From positions 1 through 64,000 of the forward strand of contig JAUCBJ010001482.1 in NCBI GenBank assembly GCA_032718475.1: a stretch of 64,000 nt of DNA, written 5' to 3'. The DNA comes from Nemertoderma westbladi (taxonomy: Eukaryota > Xenacoelomorpha > Nemertodermatida > Nemertodermatidae). A model generated the notes under the pieces. It had not been told where the DNA came from and did not search any database. It worked only from the letters and a program-made list of their open reading frames with translations. Shown in pieces: positions 50,940 to 62,660 of this stretch. Position 1 is the first letter of the stretch, and each line of letters begins with the position of its first letter. The translations under genes were made by a program, and so were the position numbers.

Positions 50940-51600
50940 TCTATTTTTAATTTACACAGGTTTTTTGGTGTTAGCAATTGGATGGAATTTCATGGGATGG
51001 GATTTCATAAGAGTTTTCAAACTTGTATTTTTCGCAGGTGGGTGAAAATTGTTGTGCCAGCACCAAATTTTTGGAAAATAAGCAAATTGATCAGTATATA
51101 GTATCATATTGTTTCTTGCGTTATACGGGTTTATGAGGGTCCTGAATCCGATGGAATCAATAAAAACAGCACTGGACATCGTAAACTTGTACTTTTTAGC
51201 TAGCACCAAAATTTGTTAAATTACGCCGAAAAATACAAGTAGCAATGATCTGGCATATTAGAAATGTATTCCATCAGTATCAGCACACTAGAAAACCCGA
51301 AAATGTAAATTTATAGCATCGTATAAGTGAATTAAAAAATTTGTGTTCTAACTGAAAAGTGCTGGTTACTTGTTTTTTTCATTTTTTTCCTACTCAGAGA
51401 GGACTAAACAGCCATTTATAGTAATCATATCATTTTTAAATATTTTCCAATGTATTTTGCGCCCCAGAAATCCTGTATTGAAAAACAATTAGCTGAAAAA
51501 GGTAACTTTCAAATTTTGTGAAAATTGTGCACTACTTGTAAATTTGGTGCTGCAATATAACCACCCCAGTACATTTTTTCGAAAATTTTTGTTTTCGGTC
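50940..51600. repeat. Diverged dispersed repeat related to 17020-17640
   Basis: Shares the CGAAAAATACAAGTAGCA core (about 51227) and ACTTGTATTTTTCG (about 51025) with the upstream region. AT-rich and non-coding. Confidence 0.45.
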
Positions 51601-51668
51601 GGATCCAACTAGTGATACCTACGTACAAACAAAAAATCAGATGTTTTCGTACAAATTTGTAGATTTTA

Positions 51669-51670
<2 letters not shown>

Positions 51671-51699
<29 letters not shown>

Positions 51700-51700
51700 T
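51671..51700. repeat. Poly(G) tract
   Basis: A run of about 30 G. The open frame across it gives only poly-Gly and is not a gene. Confidence 0.9.
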
Positions 51701-51960
51701 GTGGGGGGTGATCCCCCCGGTATTTGTACAACATTTTATAGCTCGGTTAGAATAGGGTTAAACCTCTACTTTTATATATATCTTCTGATCAGCCATCAAC
51801 TAACAACTTCTATATTATCATTTGCATTAAATATTATATCCAATTTAGCAACGGTGTACATTTTGTATTCGAGTAATAATGGATGTGAAATTCTTCACTG
51901 TATAGAAGAACGGTAGTTCGTTGAACTCAATGGAGACCTCATGTCGCTATTATAGTTTAC

Positions 51961-52016
51961 ATGGCTGATGATGTTATAAGAGAAGAAAGAGTGTTTTATA
52001 GCACAGAGTTTAAAAA
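51961..52016 (+). CDS. Possible first exon of an unknown gene
   Basis: A 19-codon stretch, MADDVIREERVFYSTEFK, from an ATG to a strong donor-like AA|GTAAGA. The sequence looks coding, but no second exon was found. Very tentative. Confidence 0.2.
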
Positions 52017-52019
52017 GTA

Positions 52020-52690
52020 AGATCAATAATTTACATTACAATGGTATACTGTTAAACCATCCCAGCTACATATATAATACAATTCTGCATTCAATTATTC
52101 AACACATTAGGTATACAAGCAAGAGTGTAGGTCTACAGTACTACAAAATATAAAGGTAGTTTATTAGCTTTAATGCAAGATTTCCGTCAATTATATTTTG
52201 TAATTTTTCTAGGACAATGATGTACAAAAGCTTTAGTTAAGTAGGTAAATATAGTATAGCTTAGCTTGTCTGGTAGTGAAACAATTAGTTAGGGCAGAAA
52301 TGTTAATAAATAGGGAAGAAAAGTAATTGACGGCCCTTTAAGGGCCGCTTTACATCCTTTGCCACTATCGAGGAGCTCCCCGTGCTGCAAAGGGGAAGCA
52401 TGGCTGTAAAGCTGATGACTAACGCTGGATAAATTCTATTTTTTTAATTGTGATTAAATCAAAAATAACGAAAAATAAGATAGGTTTAAAGAATAGCCTA
52501 TAAAATTTTCATATTTTTGTATTGGACCCTAAATTTTTGCATGCAAGCTCAGAATTAAATTATCTTTCGAATGATATATTACACTAAGGTACACGAAGTG
52601 GGGCCTTCGCGCAGCACGTGAAATGAGTTAATGCTAAGTATCAACTCGAAAGGATTATAAAAACATAGGAGAAGATTTTCCCGGAAAACG
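52020..52690. other. Intergenic DNA
   Basis: No gene seen. GGCCCTTTAAGGGCC (52332-52346) is a perfect palindrome. Near 52350-52415, GCTTTACA and CCTTTGC pair with GCAAAGG and TGTAAAGC downstream, so the segment could form an extended hairpin. Confidence 0.4.
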
Positions 52691-53605
52691 TTAACCCTCT
52701 AGCGGGAGACTGGGTAACTGAAGAAGGAAGGATTAGTTTCCCTACAAAGCCACATCCTATGGTCTATTACATATCTACCAAGTTTCCGATTGACGGATCA
52801 TAAATAACGAAATGTTGGAAGGTTTTCACTTTCATACATTTAGCCCTCTAGCGGCATATTAAAGAACTACGGATCGATCACCTTCCTCACAAAGACGAGG
52901 CATGTGGTCTAGTACATACCGGTACTGTATATTCCAAAATTCAGCTTAAATAGATTAAGATCAAGGAATTCGCAAAGGTTATCACTTTCCTACATTTCGC
53001 CCTCTAGCGGCAGACTCGAAAACTCCGGACCGATTACTGTCCACACAAAGACTTAGGATGTCTTCTAGTACATATATGACAAGTTTCAGCGTAATCAGAT
53101 CATAAACAACTAAATGGAAGAATAATTTCACATTCGGGACATTTCGCCCTCTAGCGGCAGACTGGAGAACTGCAGACAGATTAGCCTCCTTTGAAATTTA
53201 CAGCTAATGGTCTAGTACATACTTCCCAAGTTTCAGCTTAAACGGATTAAAAGCAAAGAAATGGGTGGCCATTTAATGTTTAGACATGTGGCCCTCTAGC
53301 GGGAGACTGGAAAACTTCGGACCGATTACAATCCACACAAAGACTCAGGATGTCATCTAGTACATATATGACAAGTTTCAGCGTAATCAGATCATAAACA
53401 ACTAAATGGAAGAATAATTTCACATTCGGGACATTTCGCCCTCTAGCGGCAGACTGGAGAACTGCAGACAGATTAGCCTCCTTTGAAATTTACAGCTAAT
53501 GGTCTAGTACATACTTCCCAAGTTTCAGCTTAAACGGATTAAAAGCAAAGAAATGGGTGGCCATTTAATGTTTAGACATGTGGCCCTCTAGCGGGAGACC
53601 ATTGC
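52690..53605. repeat. Tandem repeat of about 146-156 bp with CCCTCTAGCGG anchor
   Basis: CCCTCTAGCGG occurs at 52694, 52844, 53000, 53147, 53292, 53439 and 53583. Between anchors are recurring GGTCTAGTACATA, AAGTTTCAGC and AAACGGAT blocks. A 292-bp dimer (53147-53438) is repeated almost exactly from 53439. Confidence 0.88.
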
Positions 53606-53718
53606 ACTGATGGTGTCTGAAAGTCTCTCAAAAATCTCAACTTTTGCTCATATTGATACCTACAAATTTTCAACTTGGCAGCTTTAAATCCGACAAAGTT
53701 ATTAGCATGTCAAAATCG

Positions 53719-53789
53719 TAACGACGACGACAACGACGACGACGACAACGACGACGACGACAACGACGACGACGACGACGACGACAACT
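53719..53789. repeat. (CGA)n/(CAA) microsatellite
   Basis: About 23 CGA triplets with CAA interruptions. It creates an Arg-rich shadow frame on the minus strand. Confidence 0.9.
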
Positions 53790-54185
53790 ATTTGCATAAA
53801 TTGACCCACCCCCTAACAGTGTCAATTCGCTAAGGCTCCGCCAACTTCGTGGCTCGCCCCACATGTCTGGGTCTGGCAGTTTTGGCTGGCCAGGGGGGGC
53901 AATCATTATGGAACACCCAGTATGTTTGTTTGCTCCTCTATCTCCTCCTAAACTACTGTCTCTTGCGATATGGGGAAAGTACCATTTGGATTCAGCGTGG
54001 TCCTGGGCTCTGTATAAAGTAATTTTCACCGACATGCAGTGAATATTTTCGGTAGTTTTAGTGCTTTTTCGGTATTTATTGCAATTCGATTATTGTTTTT
54101 GCTTCTTACGAGACGAACACAGTTAATTGCAACTTTTTCTACCGATTTTGGTCTAAATTCGAGCGAAAAAGTAACAACTTAAGAA

Positions 54186-56366
54186 TAAAAATATTGAGGG
54201 TTTTTTTAGCTGGTTATATTATTTTAAATAATGATATCACCAGCTAAAGAGGATAGTTGGAAATTAAGCACACAATCAAACACAACCAAACACACACCAA
54301 ATGTTAACCAGTTTTGTCAAACACAGTCCAAATCGGAAAGCCAAGGTAATTCTACGTCAGTTTTGTACAAAAATTATTTTCAAAATGTCTAAGCAATGCC
54401 TCTATTATTGCCAATTTGTATCTCAACTCACAGCTGGACTGGTTGCTAGGCACTAGTGACATATGTATTACGTACTGCTACCGGTACAAAGCAAGGACAA
54501 CTCTACGGAGTTGTACTTAGAAGAGTTACTGATGTACGGTACATGCCTGCAACCAGACAACAGACCTATCATCTATTAAACCCGAAACGATGGCGACGGG
54601 GTCTATTAAACCCGGAACGATGGCGACGGAGTCTATTTAACCCGGAACGATATGGCGACGGAGTCTTTTAAACCCAGAACGATTTGTGAATTAAACCCGG
54701 AACGATGGCGTGGCGACGGAGTCTATTAAACCCAGAGGCGGAACAATGGTGAATTAACATTAAACCCGGAACAATGGCGACAGAGTCTATTAAACCCGGA
54801 ACGATGGCGACAGAGTCTAATAAACGTTAAAAGGCCAACCGAATTAGGTAAAGGATGGATTCCCTGAGGGAGAACGACTGAACGAGTTTACAACGGTTTT
54901 CAGTTTTGATACAGTTTGGGGTACGGTACAGGGGTTGGGCGGGTTGACCTCAGATCACCCAACCAACCTATCTAGATACGACACAACCTATCTAGATACG
55001 AAACAACCTATCTAGAGACGAAATCCGCGCCCTGAACTCGATTAATAGTGATCCGGTTATCATCATTAAGAAAGTAAAAGAGTTTAATTTTAGTACAGCC
55101 ATGACAGCTGTAACTATAATTCTGGTTAAATTTATTTAAACTTCAATTTTGTACAGTTGTTGTGATGGTTTCATTTCGGTGTAAAATGTAGCATGTAGTA
55201 AACTACTGTAATATAAATATAATATTGTAATTTGTCATATTAATTTATTAGCGGGATTAGCAATTAACTGTGTTCAATTAGCTCTTGTTGGAGGCCTTCG
55301 GACTCCTTCCACTGTCTGTTTTGTGGCGCGCCTGCCACATATATTCTACACTCGTTACGATGAGTCAGTACGTGCGGAGAGTCAGTCGAATATGTGTAGC
55401 GGTGAAATAATTACATTAACAATGAAATGAAAACAATGAAATAATCACATTAACAATGAAAACGGCGACAATAATAATCAACATTGTCATTAAAAGCAAT
55501 GACTCGATACTGATATGATTCATATGTAATGTTAAAAATAAGGAGATTATCATAAAAGTTACCGGTAGCTCTTGATTAATCATAAATTGACATGACATAT
55601 AGACATATAAAGCGATTGACAGATTGATGTTAAATAATTTCAAAATTATCAATAGAAAAATATATTATTATGATTTTAGTATTGGCGACAAACCAGTCTG
55701 ACTTTGAAACTCTCTTGTTCGATGTATTTTCCAGGTTATTTGATTGGCCTCACAATCCCTCGGGATTTAATTTACTCGGCATTCGATCGATATCGTACAC
55801 CATGGCCATCGTTCTGGGTTTAAGAGATGCCGTCGCCATCGTTCCGGGTTTTATAGACTCCATCGCCATCGTTCCGGGTTTAATAGACTCCGTCGCCATC
55901 GTTCCGGGTTTAATAGACTCCGTCGCCATCGTTCTGGGTTTAATAGACTCCGTCGCCTTCGTTCCGGGTTTAATAGACTCTATCGCCATCGTTCCGGGTT
56001 TAATAGATGATAGGGCTGTTGTCTGGTTGTAGGCCTGCACATCAGTAACTCTACTAAGTACAACTCTGTAGAGTTGTCCTTGCTTTGTAATGGTAGCGGT
56101 ATGTAATGCAAACGTCACAAGTGCCTAGCAACCTGTCCAGCTGTGAGTTGAGATACAAATTGGCAATAATAGAGGGCATTGCTTAGATATTTTGAAAATA
56201 ATTTTTGTACAAACTGACATAGAATTAACTTGCCTTTCCGATTTGGACTGTGTTTCACGAAACTGGTTAACATTTGGACTGTGTTTGATTGTGTTTGTGT
56301 GTGTTTGTGTGTGTTTGATTGTGTGCTTAATTTCCAACTATGCAGCTAAAGACCCTCAATATTTTA
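54186..56366. mobile_element. Foldback element with long inverted arms and internal 30-bp tandem repeats
   Basis: The left arm (54186-54830) and right arm (55800-56366) are inverted copies sharing TATTGAGGGT, TAGTTGGAAATTAAGC, AACTCACAGCTGGAC, AAGCAAGGACAACTCTA and CAGACAACAG. Each arm ends inward in a 30-bp tandem array built on TCTATTAAACCCGGAACGAT (about 8 units left, 7 right, opposite orientation). The central 54840-55790 has no gene but holds three copies of CAACCTATCTAGATACGA. There is no transposase. The left arm has an extra short hairpin insertion near 54200-54245. Confidence 0.8.
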
Positions 56367-56485
56367 TTTTATTTATATTCAAATTCGGATATGTGTTAAT
56401 GGCTATTCTGAACCAGAGGGAATTATCCTCAGATACTTCTATATCTAAAGCTCAAATTGTGTATGTATGTATGTATGTTTGTATA

Positions 56486-56512
56486 GGGCGCGAAGCGCGC
56501 CAGGCTTGCTAG
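56486..56512 (+). mobile_element. Helitron-type 3' terminus
   Basis: A GC-rich hairpin, GGCGCG-AAG-CGCGCC (56487-56501), is followed by AGGCTTG and CTAG, then T. A short hairpin about ten bases before CTRR and insertion before T is the Helitron 3' signature. The 5' TC end was not located. The CTCCTCTATCTCCTCCTAAA segment near 53935 may belong to the same element, which would then contain the foldback arms. Confidence 0.6.
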
Positions 56513-57300
56513 TATCAAAAATAGATATCAAAAATTTGAATATCAAAAAACATCATTTTGTATCGCTCACAATAACATTCACATTACAGTCTTGATTTCT
56601 CATCAAAGCGACGGGATATATTTTTGTCGCTCCAATTTAATGCGAATCCCACCATCCTAAGAACAACATTGTTCAGTATAATAGAGTCAGATAGCCAGGG
56701 CCGAATTATCGAATTTCAGTTAGTAAGAAACATATTAACGTATGTTTCTTATTATTAAAGTGATCGTATACCCACTTTAATTGGGGCTAGTTTGGGAACA
56801 GACAACGACCCATCGTCCATAGCAATCATAGCATCTGCTACAGCATCTTTTTTTTTATATATACATTTCTTTAATTTCGGGCAAACAGGGCAATATTGTT
56901 ATTATATTGTTCTACTGCCGGTACCATCGGGACCTATAGCTTTATTTTGATTAAGCTCATAAAGTGCCTCATCTAAATCCTCTATGAGTTAGTTCAATAA
57001 CTTCTAATAACGCTTCAGATTCTTCAGCCTGATGACTTGTGTTGGCATCGCTACCGAAAGATCCAATAGGCTGACTGCCTGGAGTACCAGTAGGATTAAT
57101 AGTACCTGGAGTACCAAAAGTTCCAATACCAAAAGTTCACTGCGTGGAGTACCAGTGGGATGACTAGTACCTGAAGTAAGGAAAGTTCTATTAGACACAC
57201 TGCTTGGAGTACCAAAAGTACCAAACTTTGTTGCTGATGCTCTGATGGCGGTGTCACATTATGTGGCGGTGGAGTCAGTCCTCCAACCATTAACGGGCTA
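56513..57300. other. Intergenic DNA with GGAGTACCAG-type repeats
   Basis: Imperfect GGAGTACCA and AGTTCCA repeats (57070-57220) create short frames. No gene is supported. Confidence 0.4.
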
Positions 57301-57309
57301 GCAGTTTGA

Positions 57310-57725
57310 ACACCACAGCACTTCAACAGACCTGCTGGCGAGATTGGACATCTCAGAGAGTGGCTTCTGGGGCAATCAATTCCAGAATATGTTCCTTGAC
57401 GTATCAGTATTCAATCAAGTATTGACATGGCTGCAGTATGCAGCCATGTCCCTACCATCAGCCCATCTGTACCATGAAGCGTGGAAGAACCTGAAGTATC
57501 AGGAATGAGTGCGGGAGGTGGAACCCACCACTTTCACGCCACTGGAATTCTCTGCGTTTGGTGGCATGGTACCTTTGGCCATACAGCTAGTGAAGCGGTT
57601 GGTGCACCGCCTGGCGGAAAGCGAGAAACACAGTAAACTGAGTGCATCACATGGGTTCTGCGAAAGTTGAACTTCGCGTTATTGCGCTCGGCCCACATGT
57701 GTCTCTGTGAACACCGGTCCACTGC
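57310..57725 (+). pseudogene. Decayed retroelement C-terminal region
   Basis: The plus strand encodes, with stops and frame changes, VREVEPTTFTPLEFSAFGGM followed by VKRLVHRLAESEK and, in another frame, LRKLNFALLRSAHMCLCEHR. This resembles the conserved C-terminal module (VREVE-SFTPL-FSATGGMG then LRSA-MCLRGSRS) found after RNase H-like regions in many animal retroelement proteins. The element family was not assigned. The minus-strand ORF here is a shadow. Confidence 0.5.
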
Positions 57726-58104
57726 TAGACGACCCATTCGATACACAAATTCAGTTTCAGATACAGCCATTGTACTTGCATAGGCGGATGTTGCCCCACC
57801 ACCATAGATGCCAATGAGTGCAGACAAGACTGCAAAGAAACTGTCGACCCAGACTTCAACTTTGATCCCATGTAACATAAACTCTGTACCGTTATCTGTA
57901 TAGTAGTAAACTTCTTCCTGTGGTATATAGTATTAGGACTCATATAGAGAAACTGCTGTGTAAGAGCCAAAACGGATTTCGTCCAAATATATCAATAATA
58001 ACTGAGACTTGCACTACGGATTTATTATAGGAAGGGATCTAGGGGTCTTAACCTGACTTTGCACTTCAGAGACTGATGGGGGGAATTAAGCAAATAATAT
58101 TTCC

Positions 58105-58690
58105 ACAGTCCTGACATTTGTGTACTTCAAGAATGCATTCGACTCCATCCATAGATGTAAAATGCTGGAAATCCTAAGAGCTTATGATGCCTGTGAAGAG
58201 CTCATACCAGATAAAGCTTGTGAAGAGCTTATACTAAAAGTAATTGTCAATGGCATTGGATTGATGCATTGTTATTGAGTTCTTCTCAATCCTGCCTGGC
58301 GTACTGCAAGGTGACACATTGGTGCCACTACTATTGGTAACTGAACTGGATTAAGTAATGAGGGAGGACACAAAAGATGGAGGTCTGATATTCACACTAC
58401 AAGAATGCAGAAGTAGCAGATATCCGGCAACTACAGGCACAGACATCAACTTTGCCTTATGACATTGCCCTGCTCTCTAATACGCTAGCAGATGCACAGC
58501 TACTACTGAAAAAATGAAGAGGGATGCAAAGGAGGTTGGATTGCATCTACCAAGACTGAAATCATTACTTTTAATTTTGATGGAAACTAGACAACAATTG
58601 ATTATAATCAACTATGGAAGGTTGATGAAAGTCTTCCAGTATATGATTCAGCCAACATTCGACCATTATGGTTGTAAAACATGTATCACC
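58105..58690 (+). pseudogene. RTE-like LINE reverse-transcriptase relic
   Basis: The plus strand carries a decayed copy of the same RT family as 47510-50551: a FKNAFDSIHRCKMLEILRAY segment near 58130, LPGVLQGDTL near 58300, QECRSSRYPATT near 58400 and IALLSNTLADAQLLL near 58470. Stops and frameshifts are frequent. The catalytic FADD is damaged. Confidence 0.8.
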
Positions 58691-59239
58691 TTGAATACCA
58701 TGCCAATTTAAATTTAAATAGATTTTTCAGTAGCAACTTTGAATCCTTAGATGTGTGATGATTTACAACTGCATTGCAGTATTTTTACTAAATTTAAGAT
58801 AATTATTACTGGAACCAATATAATTCAGCCTAGTAGGATTTGGTTTTCGTAGAAGAGAGGAGCCATTACCCAATTATTATAAATGAATAATGCAGACTAG
58901 GGATTGTAATGCTGCTATTTCATCTACCACTACTGTAGTTATTACTATAATTTAGTTATCAAGTGTTATGTTTACGAGTACGTAAACGTACATGCAGTAC
59001 AATATTAATTTAGTTAGTTGCTCAATTGAAGTAGCAATGTGAACGTTATGACCAGACAACATATCAATTGAAGTAGCAATGTGAATGTTATTACACGACA
59101 ATATAACTAACTACTCAGCTAAAATAACGGTTATATTTTTAAACCTTTATGTATATTCTAATTATTCAAACTATAAAAACATTAAATAATATATAAACAA
59201 TAACCATTTAAAGGAGAGGGCAGCACTAACGTCCCTGTC
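58691..59239. other. AT-rich upstream region of the 59256 gene
   Basis: Contains a short tandem duplication (AATTGAAGTAGCAATGTGAA at about 59023 and 59070). No coding frame is seen. A splice-acceptor-like CACTAACGTCCCTGTCAG ends at 59241. Confidence 0.5.
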
Positions 59240-59255
59240 AGTGTTTGCCAGGGGG

Positions 59256-60002
59256 ATGAGGGCGTTCTCAGCAATTTTCCAGCCAAGCAGGCAGCGCCAT
59301 ACCTCACTATATTGTGGTCTTTGCGTTTTACTAAACGTTGCCATCTGTTATGGGAGTTTCTCTTGCTATAATGAAGGAAAAATAATCATTAATGCAACTT
59401 CTGATGAGCTACAGAGAAAAGTGAATGATAAATTTTCTTCGCTGAAAAGAAGCAATAAAGAATGGTTCGAAGATGTTGGATTAACTACAACACGCCGTGA
59501 TGGTATCAAACACATCGAGCACAATTGTTCAGAATGCGTCAATTATTTCTATCGAAACATCGCTGTTGATGATGACACTGGAGATGAGGTCTTGTTCTAT
59601 GTTGACATTGAATCTTGCATAATACATGAAAGGGTAACGGGAAATAATATTTGCTTGGCTCTTGATGAAGACAGATGTCCCGCATTTATAAAACAGGTTG
59701 AAGAAGGGTTTAAAATTGATCACCAGAGCTTCAAGGATGTGGAAACATACCAGGATGATATCATTCGGGTTGTAATTATTAGTAGGGACTATATGCTCCA
59801 TGGGTTCACTGTCAAGTACGAATCCTGCCAAATATTTTGTTGCCCTGGTGAGTGCCCTACTCCAATATGGGAAGGTAATCTAGCTACAACAGCTAGCAGT
59901 GTTCGCGAAGAAACCACAACATCTGATATCAGTTCTGGTGTGATGAATACTCCATTAATTTGGATGCTTTTGGTGCTGGTTACATTCACTGGAGTACTTT
60001 AG
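59256..60002 (+). CDS. Secreted, probably GPI-anchored cysteine-containing protein of unknown family
   Basis: 248 codons from the ATG at 59256 in one exon. The N-terminus has basic residues then a hydrophobic stretch (LYCGLCVLLNVAICYGSF, about 18-35), a likely signal peptide. The mature part has about ten Cys (HNCSECVNYFYRN, IESCIIHE, NICLALDEDRCPAF, YESCQIFCCPGEC) and two N-glycosylation sequons (NATS near 46, NCSE near 90). A Thr/Ser-rich stalk (about 210-229) precedes a hydrophobic tail with no basic residues after it (TPLIWMLLVLVTFTGVL), typical of GPI attachment. An acceptor-like AG just upstream suggests 5' untranslated exons. No transposon features. The family is not recognised, and surface localisation is inference. 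Confidence 0.7.
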   Translation: MRAFSAIFQPSRQRHTSLYCGLCVLLNVAICYGSFSCYNEGKIIINATSDELQRKVNDKFSSLKRSNKEWFEDVGLTTTRRDGIKHIEHNCSECVNYFYRNIAVDDDTGDEVLFYVDIESCIIHERVTGNNICLALDEDRCPAFIKQVEEGFKIDHQSFKDVETYQDDIIRVVIISRDYMLHGFTVKYESCQIFCCPGECPTPIWEGNLATTASSVREETTTSDISSGVMNTPLIWMLLVLVTFTGVL

Positions 60003-60210
60003 AAACATATCAAATATGTATGGGCACATTTAATTAATTTAATTTAACCAGGTTTAAAAAACTAATAATTATTATGATAAATATTACATTATCATGATTA
60101 TACATTATATTTTTATTTAAAAAAAATAGTGGTGTTTCAAAACAAATGCCGTTCAATCACTTAACCATATTATTACAAGGGCTATAAAATGTTCAAAATT
60201 CATTGGAAAA
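60003..60210. other. 3' flank of the secreted-protein gene
   Basis: AT-rich, with no further gene. Stretches such as TTATTTAAAAAA occur near 60112. No clear AATAAA was assigned. Confidence 0.4.
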
Positions 60211-62040
60211 TGTATCATGCATATTTCGCATATAATATTTATGGTACCGGTACACCAACTACAGTAGGGCCATGGGTTCATGTCGACCATGTCGTGGGGG
60301 CTGGGGAAACCTATTGACCTCAGGTGACAGGATGGCGTCACTTGTGTGGCTCCGTGTCCCATACTCGATGTGGATCGATGCCAGCCCTTCCGTAGTGAGG
60401 GGAAGGTTGTTGGCCGTGAGGAGGCCGATGTTGTTTTGACATTGATACGTCCTTGCATTGGCCACTGCATTGGTAGAACAATGTTCTTTAATGACAGTGG
60501 TGGCTGCTCCCGTGTTTGGGAGCGAGAGTGTGTGCGACGGATACCAAATCAGTGCACCCTGGGAGAGATAGTTCGATGGAAATAGCAAAGAGCAGGTCAC
60601 CCCGCTTTAGTCACACTTGTTTAAGTTGTTTATGAATATGGAGTTCAGTCCACTGGGTTTGGGGTTGCAGTTTGGTGGTGTGGACTGGCAGACGTTCTGG
60701 AAATGGCCTGTCCTGTCGCATCCACTGCAGGTTGACCCGTGGACGGGGCATTTGTCTCTCCCTGCCAGACGTCCATGTCCACAGTTGCCGCAGTTTGACC
60801 CCGAATTCGTGTTTGCGCGATTGCGATTATGGCTTGGGGAGCATGCCGGGTTTCCGCTTTTGCAGCAGTCTATGCGTTGATAGCATCCCTGTTGTTCCCG
60901 TGTGGGCTCTGTCGTGGCCCATTTATCCGATTTATATTGTGAGAGTTTCAAGATCATTCCCAATCCGAGGATGGTGTCATTCCATCTGCTGGCTTCAAAG
61001 GTCTGGCACGTCATTACACACTGATCAGCATTGGTTGGGGAAGATATTCTTGGAGAAAGAGATCGCATCTGGTCTCCTCATTGCGGATGCCGATGAGGAT
61101 CTGCGTTACGAGCTGGATGTTACGGCAGTGCTCGCTGAGTCGCGCATCGTTGGCTAGCTCCTCCTGTGTGATGCAGGAACCAGTTGAAGGATTCATTCAC
61201 ATGCTGGACACAGCGGTGGAAGGTGATCCGATCCACTGCGATGGATCTTTTGTCCAAAAGGATCCGTTTGGATAGCATCGAGGATGAGTGCCATGTCAGT
61301 TTTTGGGTCGTTTATTTAGATCTGGAGGGTAACCCGGATCATTTCCTGGAACGCCATTCCAAGCACCGCGAGGGCAGAGTAGACCTGAGTCTGTCAGGTG
61401 TAGGTGTCGACCTGTTGGTGTTGGTAGTCCTGCCAGGCAGAGTGCCACCATTGGAAGGTGGAGTGGGACATCTCACAGTCCACTTTGTCCATCGACGAGG
61501 TGTCGATTAAGCGATGTGAGTTCGGTGGGTTGGTTGCGTGGGGTGCGGCATGGGCCAGCTGTATAGTGGCATCATCCGGCGCATGCTGGAGGAAGTAGAG
61601 AATTCGTGCCTCGGACTTGGCTGCCTGGCGGTCTGTGGTCTCGGACTGGGCCAGCAGGATGTATGCAAGGGAGTCAAAGTTGAGTAGTGGCGGGTAGTCC
61701 GCGGGGCTGTCGTCTCAAGCCTCATCCGTGTCGGAGTCGCTGTGGTATTGCTGCGGTTTCCATGGCATTGGGGGGAGAGAAGGAAAAAACCTTATCAGCC
61801 CCGGATGAGTTTAGTGGGGAGGGATGGGAAGGAACCAGTGAAGGCCATGAGGCACCTGTAAGGGTCCGGCATGATTCAATCCATATTTACTAGTGCTGCG
61901 GGAGGGAGGATGGGTTCAGGTAACCATGTAGGGTGATCCTACACATTACTGCGCCATGTATCATGCATATATCGCATATAATATATATGGTACCAGTACA
62001 CCAACTACAGTAGGGACGTTGCTTCATGTAGGCCGTGGTG
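60211..62040 (-). mobile_element. Gag-protease-only LTR element (decayed)
   Basis: Direct repeats of at least 60 bp flank the unit: TGTATCATGCATAT to CAACTACAGTAGGG at 60211-60275 and 61957-62020, with weaker similarity continuing to about 62040. On the minus strand the right repeat is followed by TGGCGCAG, a primer-binding-site-like start shared with the gypsy element at 12246. Only gag and protease remnants lie inside, with no RT or integrase. It looks like a non-autonomous gag-bearing LTR element. Confidence 0.6.
60259..61900 (-). pseudogene. gag: Gag and protease remnant of the gag-only element
   Basis: Minus-strand frames with breaks. Gag segments include LYFLQHAPDDATIQLAHAA and WHSAWQDYQH near 61600-61430, and VTQILIGIRNEETRCDLF near 61080. 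Zinc-binding CGNCGHGRLAGRDKC and CSGCDRTGHFQNVC lie near 60790-60690. A protease-like tail (LLTANNLPLTTEGLASIHIE) lies near 60430-60350, without a clear catalytic D-S/T-G. Frame changes lie near 61500, 61030 and 60605. Confidence 0.6.
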
Positions 62041-62660
62041 TAGAGTACTACAGCAAGAAACCTAAATATAAAAATGCTAGCCTAGCGCCATCTACAGGTC
62101 GCAAGGCATAATCAACTAACTGTATGTACAATAGCGTGGTGCGTTTTTTACTTTTTTTCAATTTCGTTTTTCTACCGGTGCACAAAAGTTGCCAAATGGT
62201 AAAAAAATATGGCATATATTTTTTTTTTAATTTCGTCTAATCTTCACGGATCCCAAGAGGGTTGAAATTTTGAGCCATCGCCATGCACCATAATGAAATT
62301 TATAACAATATAACACATTGATGAAAGATCAATGACTCCTGAAAGAACTTCCTGCATGCATCAAATGTCATCAAATGGGTCCAAACTTAGTTAGATACCA
62401 AAATTTTGATTTTGGGACCAATGGAAGTAGTGCCACAGGCACATGACCAGAACCTACTCTTTGGCGCAAGTTACTCTTATTCTCAATTTTGGTGATGGAC
62501 AACTTTTATTTCTCCTACGGCATTAATAGTAGGCTCATTAGAACCGCAATGGGGGTAGACACCATCAAAACAGGCATAGAGCGAATAGTTCTTGAGATAT
62601 TGCAGAAAATGTTAAGTCCATCACAAGTCAACATTACCGCCTTCGATCAACTTTTTTTCA
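62041..62660. other. Intergenic DNA
   Basis: AT-rich. A 68-codon plus frame (62489-62695) has no recognisable features and overlaps the start of a duplicated segment. No gene is supported. Confidence 0.4.

Noticed and set aside
53670-54035. 121-codon minus-strand ORF with Arg runs
   Set aside because: Mostly translation of the CGA microsatellite and adjoining repeat DNA.
55670-56032. 120-codon plus-strand ORF with IVPGLIDSVA repeats
   Set aside because: Translation of the 30-bp tandem array in the foldback arm. The antisense frame is equally open.
57534-57878. 114-codon minus-strand ORF
   Set aside because: The opposite strand carries the recognisable, decayed retroelement motif, so this is a shadow.
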